Source of the DNA: an uncultured Altererythrobacter sp.
GTDB taxonomy: Bacteria; Pseudomonadota; Alphaproteobacteria; Sphingomonadales; Sphingomonadaceae
NCBI GenBank assembly: GCA_913056125.1
Contig: CAJXNC010000017.1
Coordinates: 1-38,658, forward strand
Direction: 5' to 3'
DNA length: 38,658 nt
In this document: in pieces, positions 1 through 7,338 of the stretch
Position numbering within the stretch: the stretch's first letter is position 1
Layout of the letters: each line of letters starts with the position of its first letter
Translations under genes and position numbers: made by a program
Notes under the pieces: model-generated
Told to the model about the DNA's origin: nothing
The model's database searches: none
Seen by the model: the letters and a program-made list of their open reading frames with translations, nothing else

Positions 1-2349
1 GAAAACCCGATCATCAACCGCATCCTGTTCGAAGGCAATCGTCGCCTCGACACCGAAGACATCCTTCCCGAGGTCAACCTCGCGCCACGCCAGATTTTCA
101 CGCGTTCCAAGGTCCGCGCCGACGTCAATCGCATCATCGAGCTGTACAAGCGCCAAGGCCGGTTTGCCGCCACCGTCGAACCGCAAATGGTCATGCTGGA
201 CCAGAATCGCGTAGATGTGATCTTCGAAATCACCGAAGGTCCCAAGTCCAAGGTCCGCCAGATCAACATCATTGGCAATGAGGCCTTTTCCGATGGCCAG
301 CTTCGCGGCGAGATGGTCACGAAGGAGGCTGGCCTTCTCAAGATCTTCAGCTCGAACACCAGCTATGACCCGGACCGCCTGGCTTTCGACCAGCAGCGCT
401 TGCGTCAGTTCTACCTGACCGAAGGCTATGCCGATTTCCGCGTCGTTTCAGCCGTGGCAGAGCTTACGCCGGACAAGCGCGACTTCATCATCACCTATGT
501 GCTCGAAGAGGGTGAGCGTTATCGCTTCGGCGATGTCGAAGTGGTCAGCCAGCTGCGTGATTTCGATGGCGACTTGCTGACGGCCGGCATCGGTATCCAG
601 GAAGGCGACTGGTACAATGCCGAAGCGGTCGACGACATTATCGAACAGCTCAGCGAGACTGCCGGTACCTTCGGCTATGCCTTTGCCGATGTGCAACCGG
701 ACATCAATGCCGACCGCGAGACGCTGACCCTCGATGTCACCTTCACCATTCGCGATGCGCCGCGTGTCTATGTCGAATCGATCGACGTTAACGGAAATAC
801 GCTGACGCAGGACAAGGTCATCAGGCGCGAATTCCGCCTGGTCGAGGGCGATGCCTTCAGCTCGCTGCACGTGCAACGTTCTACAGCGCGCATCAACTCG
901 CTCGGCTATTTCCAGGAGAACTTCGAGATCGAGCAGGTCGAGGGCAGCGCTCCCGACCGCATCGTGCTGCAGGCCAATCTGCAGGAGGAACCCACCGGCG
1001 AGCTGGCTCTTTCGGCCGGTTTCTCGAGCCTCGAAAGCTTCATTTTCCAGGGTTCGGTGCGTCAGAACAACTTCCGCGGCCGCGGCCAGACCATCGGCCT
1101 ATCGCTGAACTATTCGCGCTACTCCAAGTCGGGCCAGATCAGCTTTTCCGAGCCATATCTGTTCGATCGTAACATATCCGCCGGTGTCGATGTCTATCGG
1201 CAGGAGTACAACAACGCCTATTATCGCAACCAGACCGCGACCTACAAGCAGTCGACCACCGGTATCGGCTTCAGGGCAGGTGTGCCGCTGACGGAATACA
1301 CCTCGCTGATCGGGCGCTACACGCTCAATCGTGAAAACATCTTTGTCGATGAGTCCCTCTACTTCCGTGACTATGACGGCGACGGCGTGTCGACTTGCGA
1401 ACCGCTGGTTGCCGGTCGCTACCTGTGTGACGCACTTGGGACACGCACCAGTTCGATCCTGGGCCTGACTTTCGCCTTCAACACGCTGAACAGCAGGATC
1501 CGTCCGACGAGCGGCGAGATGGCAACGGCCAATCTCGACTTTGCCGGCCTCGGCGGGAACACACGCTATGTCCGTGCTCGCGGCAACATTGCGAAGTACT
1601 GGAACCTTGGCAGCCAGTTCATCTTCTCCATGCAGGCTGAAGCCGGGGCGATTGCCGGTCTCAAGGATCGCGGACCCGGCGTGGACGATGTGCTGCTGAC
1701 CGACCGCTTCTTCCTGGGTGAGCCGACCATTCGTGGCTTCGACATTCGCGGCATCGGTCCACGCGTCCTCCGCCGGGCATACACCACGGATGAGGATGGC
1801 AATCAGGTCCTTCTGCCGCGTGACGATCGTTCGACGACGGTCGATGCGCTGGGCGGTCATTATTATTACTTTGGGCGGGCGGAGCTGGAAATTCCTCTCG
1901 GTTCCGGCGCGCGCGAGCTTGGCCTGCGGCCCTCGATCTTTGCCGATATCGGTGCAGTCTGGGGCGTTACGGCGCCGCAGCTCACGCAGAGTCCGCCGCC
2001 GGGTCTGTTCATTCCGGTCCTCGATTCGGATGGTAACCCGCTCTACAATCAGCCGGTCCTGGACAATCTGGGCAACCCGCTTCGCGATGATTTCAATCAG
2101 ATCATCTTCGATCAGGTAACCAGTCCGATCGCCCCAGACGGTTCGACCAATTTCGCCATCGGCACGCAGTTGCCCTCCTTTGCCGAGGAATTCCTCGGTG
2201 ACTCTCCTTCGCCCCGCGTATCGATCGGTATCGGGGTGAACTGGAATTCGCCCTTCGGTCCGTTCCGGATCGACCTCGCACACGCTCTGATGAAGGAGCC
2301 GGGTGACGAGACCAAGATTTTGTCGTTCAACGTAGGAACCCAATTCTAA
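1..2349 (+). CDS. bamA: Outer membrane protein assembly factor BamA (5' end missing)
   Basis: BamA is the central channel of the BAM complex and folds beta-barrel proteins into the outer membrane. The reading frame is open from base 1, so the gene enters from outside the window; the ATG at 187 is internal. The visible 782 residues hold about four POTRA repeats (to about residue 330) followed by a 16-strand Omp85 barrel. The conserved loop-6 motif appears as IRGF at visible residues 577-580, and the chain ends in Phe, as expected for a barrel C-terminus. A Pro/Asn/Asp-rich stretch coded by about 1990-2120 is probably an extracellular loop. The stop overlaps the next start (TAATG), so bamA and skp are translationally coupled, an arrangement common in proteobacteria. 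Identity is secure; the missing N-terminus would carry the signal peptide and POTRA1. Confidence 0.97.
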   Translation, partial: ENPIINRILFEGNRRLDTEDILPEVNLAPRQIFTRSKVRADVNRIIELYKRQGRFAATVEPQMVMLDQNRVDVIFEITEGPKSKVRQINIIGNEAFSDGQLRGEMVTKEAGLLKIFSSNTSYDPDRLAFDQQRLRQFYLTEGYADFRVVSAVAELTPDKRDFIITYVLEEGERYRFGDVEVVSQLRDFDGDLLTAGIGIQEGDWYNAEAVDDIIEQLSETAGTFGYAFADVQPDINADRETLTLDVTFTIRDAPRVYVESIDVNGNTLTQDKVIRREFRLVEGDAFSSLHVQRSTARINSLGYFQENFEIEQVEGSAPDRIVLQANLQEEPTGELALSAGFSSLESFIFQGSVRQNNFRGRGQTIGLSLNYSRYSKSGQISFSEPYLFDRNISAGVDVYRQEYNNAYYRNQTATYKQSTTGIGFRAGVPLTEYTSLIGRYTLNRENIFVDESLYFRDYDGDGVSTCEPLVAGRYLCDALGTRTSSILGLTFAFNTLNSRIRPTSGEMATANLDFAGLGGNTRYVRARGNIAKYWNLGSQFIFSMQAEAGAIAGLKDRGPGVDDVLLTDRFFLGEPTIRGFDIRGIGPRVLRRAYTTDEDGNQVLLPRDDRSTTVDALGGHYYYFGRAELEIPLGSGARELGLRPSIFADIGAVWGVTAPQLTQSPPPGLFIPVLDSDGNPLYNQPVLDNLGNPLRDDFNQIIFDQVTSPIAPDGSTNFAIGTQLPSFAEEFLGDSPSPRVSIGIGVNWNSPFGPFRIDLAHALMKEPGDETKILSFNVGTQF

Positions 2350-3032
2350 TGCTTAAAGCAGTCCTCAAGCCGGCGCTGGCCGTCGGCATCGCCCTTGCTG
2401 CACTTGCCGCTCCGGCCGTCAGCACCACGGTGCACGCCCAGGAAGCGACGCGCGTCGCTGTGGTCAATCTGCAGGCCGTGGGTGTCAACTCGCAGGCCTT
2501 CACCACCGCGCAGACTCAGCGCCAGACGACCTACGCCACGCAGATCCAGCAGGCTTCCACCCGTCGCGACCAGCTGCAGGCGCAGCTCGATCCGCTGGTG
2601 CAGGCCTTCAACACCGCTCGCCAGCAGCCCAATGCCGACCAGGCTGCACTGCAGCAGCAGGCTGCGCAGATCCAGCAGATCCAGCAGCAGGGCCAGGATG
2701 AGCTGAACCAGATCCTGGCACCGGTTGCACTCAGCCAGGCCTATGTCGACGAGCAGATCCAGGAGCAGTTCGAGGCCGCCGTGCGCAATGCTGCGACCGC
2801 CGCGAATGTCGACATCGTGCTTTCGCCCGAAGTCGTGCTCTATGCCGACAATGCGCTCAACCTCAACCAGGCCGTGCTCGACCAGCTGAATACGCTGTTG
2901 CCGACCGCGCAGCTGGTACCGCCGCCGGGCTGGCTGCCGCGCGAACTGCGTGAACAGCAGGAAGCTGCTACCGCGCAGGCTGCCCAGCAACCTGCAGCTG
3001 CTGCTCCGCAGGCCGCAGTCGAAGGTCGCTGA
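2349..3032 (+). CDS. skp: OmpH/Skp family periplasmic chaperone
   Basis: Skp (OmpH) is a trimeric periplasmic chaperone that holds unfolded outer-membrane proteins on their way to BamA. The 227-residue product begins with a typical Sec signal peptide (hydrophobic to about residue 25, likely cleavage after VHA near residue 30). A beta strand (RVAVVNLQAV) follows, then a long Gln/Ala-rich helical hairpin (about 50-150) that forms the Skp tentacles. The C-terminal tail is rich in Pro, Ala and Gln and longer than in E. coli Skp (about 160 residues). The ATG overlaps the bamA stop. Position directly after bamA supports the call strongly. Confidence 0.92.
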   Translation: MLKAVLKPALAVGIALAALAAPAVSTTVHAQEATRVAVVNLQAVGVNSQAFTTAQTQRQTTYATQIQQASTRRDQLQAQLDPLVQAFNTARQQPNADQAALQQQAAQIQQIQQQGQDELNQILAPVALSQAYVDEQIQEQFEAAVRNAATAANVDIVLSPEVVLYADNALNLNQAVLDQLNTLLPTAQLVPPPGWLPRELREQQEAATAQAAQQPAAAAPQAAVEGR

Positions 3033-3053
3033 GGCAAGAAATAGGGGCAGGGC

Positions 3054-3506
3054 ATGAGCGAGAGCGCCTACGACATCGCACGCATCCTCAAGGCCCTGCC
3101 ACATCGCTATCCGATGTTGCTGGTCGACCGGGTAGCAGACCTGAAAGTCGGTGAAGAGATCACCGCGATCAAGGCGGTGAGCTTCAACGAGGCTTTCTTC
3201 CAGGGCCACTTCCCTGGCCGTCCGATCATGCCGGGTGTGCTTCAAGTTGAAGCATTGGCACAGGCTGCGGGCATCCTGGCGGTCGAAACGCTCGATCTCG
3301 CAGGGTCGGGCAAGCTGGTCTATTTCATGGCCATCGAGAACGCCAAGTTCCGTGCGCCGGTGGAGCCGGGCTGCCTGCTTGAGCTCAATGTCGGCTTCGT
3401 CCAGCAACGCTCCAAGGTGTGCAAGTTCTGGGGCAAGGCCAGCGTGGAGGGCAAGGTGACCTGCGACGTACAGTTCACCGCCATGATCGCCGACGCGCCT
3501 GCATAA
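3054..3506 (+). CDS. fabZ: 3-hydroxyacyl-ACP dehydratase FabZ
   Basis: FabZ dehydrates (3R)-3-hydroxyacyl-ACP in fatty-acid elongation. The 150-residue product has usual family length. It carries the hot-dog-fold active site: His52 in the [11 protein letters not shown] segment and Glu66 in QVEALAQ. The AGG-containing sequence upstream (AGGGGCAGGGC before the ATG) supports the start. In most Gram-negatives lpxD precedes fabZ and lpxA follows it; here skp is directly upstream and an unrelated secreted protein follows, so the lipid A genes are absent from this locus. That fits sphingomonads, which use glycosphingolipids instead of LPS. The stop overlaps the next gene (TAATG). Confidence 0.97.
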   Translation: MSESAYDIARILKALPHRYPMLLVDRVADLKVGEEITAIKAVSFNEAFFQGHFPGRPIMPGVLQVEALAQAAGILAVETLDLAGSGKLVYFMAIENAKFRAPVEPGCLLELNVGFVQQRSKVCKFWGKASVEGKVTCDVQFTAMIADAPA

Positions 3507-4105
3507 TGCAGGTACGCGCGGTCATTGTTTCCGCGCTCGCCTTGGCCGCTGCACCGCTTGCGGCTCAGGAACCGCTCGACGGACACCGGGAAATGGCGGA
3601 GATCTTCGCTGCCGACCAGGCTGCACGTAGCAATGGTGGCGCGATCGACTGGGAAGTGGTTGGTCGGGAAGATGCCGATCGACGCGCACGCGTGCGTGAA
3701 CTGCTCGAAAATGGCGGGCTGACGACTGGCCGGGACTATTATGCCGCGGCGTTTGTCTTCCAGCATGGTTCGGAGCCTGCGGATTACCTGCTGGCCCATG
3801 CCCTGGCCGTTCGCTCCCTGGCGCTGGGCATCGAGGATGCCGAGTGGATCGCTGCTGCTACGCTTGACCGTTACCTCCAGACAGTTGGCGCAGGGCAGAT
3901 ATACGGCACGCAATTTCGATATACGCCCGAAACGGGCACGACGATGGAGCCCTATGATCGCGATCTCCTGACCGATGGTTTGCGAGAGGCGGCGAACGCC
4001 CACACCCTGGCTGAGCAAGAGGCCAGGATGGCCGAGATGGACGCAGAGTTGCGGGCCATGGTCGGGCAGGAAGCGGGGACGAGTAACGACGCCGCATCCG
4101 AATAG
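3506..4105 (+). CDS. Secreted protein of unknown function, DUF6624-like
   Basis: I chose the ATG at 3506 because it overlaps the fabZ stop (TAATG) and yields a clean signal peptide (hydrophobic Ala/Leu run, likely cut at LAA-QE near residue 20). The upstream in-frame start lies within fabZ. The 199-residue product has a helical central part with a recognisable pattern: DYYAAAFVFQHG, then DYLLAHALAVRSLALG, then LDRYLQ followed by GQIYGTQF. This pattern resembles the DUF6624 family as I remember it. The last 40 residues are acidic, Ala/Glu/Met-rich and probably helical. Function is unknown. Translation coupled to fabZ in an outer-envelope cluster hints at a periplasmic role, but that is only context. 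Confidence 0.82.
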   Translation: MQVRAVIVSALALAAAPLAAQEPLDGHREMAEIFAADQAARSNGGAIDWEVVGREDADRRARVRELLENGGLTTGRDYYAAAFVFQHGSEPADYLLAHALAVRSLALGIEDAEWIAAATLDRYLQTVGAGQIYGTQFRYTPETGTTMEPYDRDLLTDGLREAANAHTLAEQEARMAEMDAELRAMVGQEAGTSNDAASE

Positions 4106-4106
4106 C

Positions 4107-4134
4107 TTGCAATAGGGGCGCATCGCCGTTATGC
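4107..4134 (+). promoter_or_regulatory. Possible promoter of rpmE
   Basis: A -35-like TTGCAA (4107-4112) and a TTATGC (4129-4134) lie 16 bases apart. A GCGCGC run follows, the kind of GC-rich discriminator seen at growth-rate-controlled translation genes. It would give rpmE its own transcript with a leader of about 65 bases. Match to consensus is modest. Confidence 0.35.
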
Positions 4135-4164
4135 GCGCGCCTTTCCGAGATAACCCAACTGCAA

Positions 4165-4182
4165 GGCCGGTCGGAACCGGCC
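4165..4182 (+). promoter_or_regulatory. Perfect hairpin in the rpmE leader
   Basis: GGCCGGT (4165-4171) and ACCGGCC (4176-4182) form a perfect 7-bp stem closed by the tetraloop CGGA. It ends 8 bases before the AAGGA Shine-Dalgarno sequence (4190-4194) of rpmE and has no U-tract, so it is not a terminator. Its place suggests a structured leader, possibly a site for autogenous control by L31, as reported for E. coli rpmE. The regulatory role is inferred. Confidence 0.5.
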
Positions 4183-4202
4183 AGACGCAAAGGACATACG
4201 CC

Positions 4203-4427
4203 ATGAAGGCCGATACGCATCCCGATTACCACATGATCACGGTCAAGATGACCGATGGTACCGAATTCCAGACGCGCTCCACCTGGGGTGCTGAGGGCGA
4301 TACGATGAACCTCGAAATCGACCCGACCAGCCACCCGGCATGGACCGGTGGCCCGCAGCGCCTTCAGGACGGTGGCCGCGTGGCCAAGTTCAACCAGCGT
4401 TTCGGTGGTATCAAGCTGAAGAAGTAA
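4203..4427 (+). CDS. rpmE: 50S ribosomal protein L31, zinc-free form
   Basis: L31 bridges the large and small ribosomal subunits. The 74-residue product shows the family hallmarks [14 protein letters not shown] near the N-terminus, RSTWG in the middle and [13 protein letters not shown] at the end. The start is the ATG at 4203, preceded by AAGGA at 4190-4194. The cysteines that bind zinc in E. coli L31 (CxC and CxxC) are absent, and there is no Cys in the protein, so this is the C-minus type usual in alphaproteobacteria and does not act as a zinc store. It is followed by a strong terminator and is probably monocistronic. Confidence 0.96.
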   Translation: MKADTHPDYHMITVKMTDGTEFQTRSTWGAEGDTMNLEIDPTSHPAWTGGPQRLQDGGRVAKFNQRFGGIKLKK

Positions 4428-4451
4428 CTTTCGGCGCAAGCATGAATTCAC

Positions 4452-4485
4452 AAAGGGCGGTCCTGCGGGGCTGCCCTTTTGTTAT
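4452..4485 (+). terminator. Rho-independent terminator of rpmE
   Basis: AAAGGGCGG (4452-4460) pairs with CTGCCCTTT (4471-4479) in a 9-bp stem with one G-U pair and a 10-base loop. The T-rich TTTTGTTATT follows. It ends rpmE transcription and overlaps the last bases of the convergent GFA gene, whose stop is at 4482. Confidence 0.85.
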
Positions 4486-4937
4486 TCGGAGAGGTTATTG
4501 CGGCCTTGCCAGCTGCCATCCTGGGATGGTTCGAAGCGCAGGATTCCGGCCATGCGCCTGACCCCGCCATGATCCTTGGAATGGTGCACGCCGTCTGCCA
4601 CCGGAACCTCCAAAAAATCTTCGTATGGCCGCACACCCGCGATACAGACCGCATTGATGGCGTAGAATTCGGGATTCGAGCGGGCCTGGTGGAAGCAGTG
4701 AATGCCGCAATTGGAGCAGAAATAGTGCTTCGCCACCTTGGTGTTGAACTGGTAGCAGGTAAGCACGTCATCGCCCTCGGTCACGGTAAGGTCGGCAAGG
4801 GGGAGATAAACCATCGCCGCGCCCTTGGCCGCACAGATCGAGCAATTGCATCGCGAGGCCCTGAGCGCCTCGGGCAGCTTGGCCTCGAAGTGCACCTTTC
4901 CGCAATGGCAGGAACATTGGCGCGTTTCAGTCTCCAT
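4482..4937 (-). CDS. GFA-family zinc protein (glutathione-dependent formaldehyde-activating enzyme-like)
   Basis: The 151-residue product is a GFA/CENP-V-type protein (Mss4-like beta fold). It has the full zinc ligand set: Cys8, Cys10 and Cys12 in the first CxCxC region, Cys30/Cys32/Cys35 in CNCSIC, and Cys73/Cys76/Cys80 in FCSNCGIHC. The founding member, Gfa of Paracoccus, speeds S-hydroxymethylglutathione formation, but most homologues have no proven substrate, so the exact role is open. It is the last gene of a three-gene minus-strand unit, and its ATG (4937) lies inside the end of the preceding gene (11-base overlap). The end of the gene overlaps the rpmE terminator. Confidence 0.9.
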   Translation of the reverse strand: METETRQCSCHCGKVHFEAKLPEALRASRCNCSICAAKGAAMVYLPLADLTVTEGDDVLTCYQFNTKVAKHYFCSNCGIHCFHQARSNPEFYAINAVCIAGVRPYEDFLEVPVADGVHHSKDHGGVRRMAGILRFEPSQDGSWQGRNNLSE

Positions 4938-5244
4938 CGAACAACTCCCTCCACCCGGTCAGGTCCCACATATCGTCGCTTGGCGTGACGAGGATCGGCT
5001 CGAACCGCTCGCTCGGCGGCCACGGCTTGCCATCGTCGGCCGCTGCAAAGATGGTCTCTCGTGTCTCGCCATCGGGCCACAGAGCCACGGCAACGAACTC
5101 ACCTTTGCTGGATCGCCCAAGAAGTGAACCGAGCGCGCCGTACCGGCGAAGGCTGGCCGTCACTTCGCGCCACCGTTTGCGAAATTCGGGGACATGCTCT
5201 TCGGCAACGTTCCAGCGATAGATGGCGACGAGTCCTTCCTTCAT
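4927..5244 (-). CDS. Small ABM-like (dimeric alpha-beta barrel) protein of unknown function
   Basis: The start is the ATG at 5244, which overlaps the stop of the upstream hydroxylase (ATGA). Longer in-frame starts would lie inside that gene. The 105-residue product begins with a strand (LVAIYRWNV), then an amphipathic helix (HVPEFRKRWREVTASLRRY), then GALGSLLGR and EFVAVALWPD strands and a Trp-rich C-terminus. This alternation and length match the antibiotic-biosynthesis-monooxygenase/EthD ferredoxin-like fold, whose members are small cofactor-free oxygenases or binding proteins. The fold call is by eye; no catalytic residue can be assigned. It is sandwiched by overlaps between a 2OG hydroxylase and a GFA protein, so all three are probably made together. 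Confidence 0.8.
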   Translation of the reverse strand: MKEGLVAIYRWNVAEEHVPEFRKRWREVTASLRRYGALGSLLGRSSKGEFVAVALWPDGETRETIFAAADDGKPWPPSERFEPILVTPSDDMWDLTGWRELFDGD

Positions 5245-5873
5245 CCCCAGTGATTCTCTCTGTACCATTTGGTGATCACATATTTCACGCCCTTGCGTAC
5301 CTTCATGCCGTGGTGGAGCGTGTTCGGATTGACCCGGCCATCCGGGCGCCGGTTGTTCCAGCAGACCAGCTTGCCCGTTTGCGGTTGGAACATCTTGTTG
5401 ATCACCTTGAAGCGCGTAGCGCCGCCCGATTCGACATCGTTGAGGTAGATCATGCAAGTCCAGGTCCGCTGCCCCGGGATCGCGCAGTAGCGCTCATAGT
5501 CGGCTCCATCGGGCTGAAAGTAATCCGTGTGCGCCTTGAACTCCTGCCCGACATCGTAGCGCTGCCCCTGAACCGGTTCGCCATGGGCGGGATCGATACC
5601 GTTGAACTCTTCCAGCAACGCCTCGAGTTCCTGCACGGCGGGCTCGGCTGCATCGAGGTCGCAAGTCTCGCTGGTGCGGAAATAATCGTCGCCATTGGGG
5701 TCGGCGATTGTCGATGGTCGGCGATCCTTGTCGATCAGACCGATCAGCTGCGCGCATAAGTCCGGTTGCAGGAAGCCTGGGCAATCGAACAGCTCAAGGC
5801 GCTCGCTCGGCACCTGACGGACGCCGGGGCGGGAGAGCAATTGCCATGCGCTGGTTTCACCGGGATTCGTCAT
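5241..5873 (-). CDS. 2-oxoglutarate/Fe(II)-dependent prolyl 4-hydroxylase-like oxygenase
   Basis: The 210-residue product resembles the catalytic domain of prolyl 4-hydroxylase alpha subunits. It has the facial triad HTD (His115, Asp117) and His187. Lys197 lies ten residues after that His, the spacing used to bind the 2-oxoglutarate carboxylate in the P4H family, and the characteristic C-terminal KYVITKWYRE follows. It should couple 2OG decarboxylation to hydroxylation of a protein or small molecule; the substrate is unknown. No signal peptide is visible, so it is cytoplasmic. It is the first gene of a minus-strand unit whose members overlap by a few bases. The shared upstream region (5874-6065) also carries the tRNA-His promoter on the other strand. 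Confidence 0.9.
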   Translation of the reverse strand: MTNPGETSAWQLLSRPGVRQVPSERLELFDCPGFLQPDLCAQLIGLIDKDRRPSTIADPNGDDYFRTSETCDLDAAEPAVQELEALLEEFNGIDPAHGEPVQGQRYDVGQEFKAHTDYFQPDGADYERYCAIPGQRTWTCMIYLNDVESGGATRFKVINKMFQPQTGKLVCWNNRRPDGRVNPNTLHHGMKVRKGVKYVITKWYRENHWG

Positions 5874-6005
5874 GCCGATGGTGATAGTCGCGCAGGCCTG
5901 CCAGACAAGCGCGAAATAATCTTGCGCGATCGCCTATCAGGCGCACTTTTCGCTTTGCAAGCGGGCCGCCTTGTGCAAGAGGCGACCGCCCGCGCGATAA
6001 GCCGC

Positions 6006-6033
6006 TTGACCGGCTGTCGCAGTGGCCTAACAG
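6006..6033 (+). promoter_or_regulatory. Probable promoter of tRNA-His
   Basis: TTGACC (6006-6011), a 16-base spacer and TAACAG (6028-6033) are followed at once by GCGCGC, a GC-rich discriminator typical of stringently controlled stable-RNA genes. The layout closely parallels the site upstream of the tRNA-Met at the end of the window. Confidence 0.5.
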
Positions 6034-6065
6034 CGCGCATCTCGGCATGCGTGTCTGGGTGTGTG

Positions 6066-6142
6066 GCGATCGTAGCTCAGTTGGTTAGAGCGCCGGTTTG
6101 TGGTACCGGAGGTCGCGGGTTCGGATCCCGTCGATCGCCCCA
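6066..6142 (+). tRNA. tRNA-His (anticodon GTG)
   Basis: A full cloverleaf is visible. The acceptor GCGATCG (6066-6072) pairs with CGATCGC (6132-6138), C73 and an encoded CCA follow, and the D arm contains AGCTCAGTTGGTTAGAGC. The anticodon stem CCGGT/ACCGG encloses the loop TTGTGGT, giving anticodon GTG, and the T arm is around GGGTTCGGATCCC. A G at 6065 can supply the G-1 that pairs with C73, the identity element of tRNA-His. The CCA is genome-encoded. Confidence 0.97.
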
Positions 6143-6190
6143 TTTTCCCAGCATTCCTGCCCCTTTGGAAGCGAAGAAGAGGCAGGTGCA

Positions 6191-7255
6191 ATGGCAGCCT
6201 TTTGGACCGAAGCGGATTTCGACGAGCACGAGCAGGTCGAGCTGGTGCATGATCGTGTATCGGGCCTGACAGCCATTATTGCGCTGCATTCCACCCATCT
6301 TGGACCCGGCGCGGGTGGCACGCGCTTCTGGCACTATGCCGATCCCTCCGCCGCCATGCATGATGCGCTGCGACTGTCCCGCGGCATGAGCTACAAGAAC
6401 GCCATGGCCGGCCTGCCCATGGGTGGCGGCAAGGCGGTGGTCCTGCTGGACGAGGATCGAACCAAGACCCCGGCTATGCTGGCGGCTTTCGGCGACGTTA
6501 TCGAGCGGCTCGGCGGGCGCTACGTCACCGCCGAGGATGTCGGAGCGAGCGAGGCAGACATGGTCGCCATCTCGCAGCGCACGCCGCATGTCTGTGGCCT
6601 GCCAGCGGAAGAGGGCGCCGCCGGCGGAGATCCCGGCCCGTTCACCGCTTATGGCATCTATCTCGGCATCAAGGCTGCGGCAGCGACCAGGCTGGGCGCG
6701 GACGACATGCAGGGTGTGCGCGTGGCGCTGCAAGGCTGCGGCTCTGTCGGCGGCGGCGTGGCGCGGCTGCTGGCAAAGGACGGCGCGGTCCTGACCGTCG
6801 CCGATATCGATTCAGAGAAGGCCAAGGCGCTGGCCGATGAACTAGGTGGAATCTCCATTCCGGCCGATGCGATCATGGAGGTGGAATGCGAAATATTCAG
6901 CCCCAATGCGTTGGGCGCAATCCTCAATGAGCAGAGCATTGCCAAGCTCGCCTGCCAGGTGGTGGCGGGCGGGGCGAACAACCAGATCGCCCGGGCAGAA
7001 GACGGTGTGCGGCTGTATGAGCGCGGCATTCTCTATGCGCCCGACTATGTCATCAATGCCGGCGGTATCATCAATGTCGCGACCGAATACCTCTGCCGCC
7101 AGAAGGGTACGCCCTGTACCGCGGAGGAAGTAAATACCCGCATCGGCAAGATCCCCGAAAGGCTCAAGGCGATCTGGCGTGAAAGCGAGGCGACAGGGCT
7201 GGGCGCGGATGTGGTGGCCGACCGCATGGCGCAGTCCCTGATCGGTCGCGGCTGA
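6191..7255 (+). CDS. Leucine/phenylalanine/valine dehydrogenase family protein
   Basis: NAD-dependent oxidative deamination of a branched-chain or aromatic amino acid is the family reaction. I place the start at the ATG 6191 because earlier in-frame starts lie inside tRNA-His. The 354-residue product has the dimerisation domain with HLGPGAGGTRFW (36-47). The catalytic lysines align with Bacillus leucine dehydrogenase: Lys69 in MSYKNAMAG and Lys81 in MGGGKAVV, one residue on from Lys68 and Lys80 there. The Rossmann domain shows LQGCGSVGGGVA and the acidic DID that selects NAD over NADP. Which amino acid is used cannot be read from the sequence. It lies between tRNA-His and the ccm operon, on the same strand but separated by 83 bases from ccmC. 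Confidence 0.92.
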   Translation: MAAFWTEADFDEHEQVELVHDRVSGLTAIIALHSTHLGPGAGGTRFWHYADPSAAMHDALRLSRGMSYKNAMAGLPMGGGKAVVLLDEDRTKTPAMLAAFGDVIERLGGRYVTAEDVGASEADMVAISQRTPHVCGLPAEEGAAGGDPGPFTAYGIYLGIKAAAATRLGADDMQGVRVALQGCGSVGGGVARLLAKDGAVLTVADIDSEKAKALADELGGISIPADAIMEVECEIFSPNALGAILNEQSIAKLACQVVAGGANNQIARAEDGVRLYERGILYAPDYVINAGGIINVATEYLCRQKGTPCTAEEVNTRIGKIPERLKAIWRESEATGLGADVVADRMAQSLIGRG

Positions 7256-7317
7256 AACACGGGCATCGGCTCCGGTTTTCCTTGAGCTTGCCTGCGGCTC
7301 CTGCCAAAGGTGCGGCC

Positions 7318-7332
7318 ACAAAGTGACTTTGT
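7318..7332. repeat. Perfect 15-bp palindrome before ccmC
   Basis: ACAAAGT, a central G, and ACTTTGT form a perfect inverted repeat ending 6 bases before the ccmC ATG. It covers the place where a Shine-Dalgarno sequence should be, and none is visible. It may be an operator for the ccm operon or part of a dispersed repeat. Confidence 0.55.
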
Positions 7333-7338
7333 CCGACG

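Noticed and set aside
1099-2343. 414-codon open frame on the minus strand inside bamA
   Set aside because: Antisense shadow of a clear BamA barrel; Arg/Gln/Asp-rich composition without any recognisable fold.
6098-6190. N-terminal extension of the amino-acid dehydrogenase
   Set aside because: It runs through tRNA-His; the ATG at 6191 gives a normal family N-terminus with correct lysine spacing.
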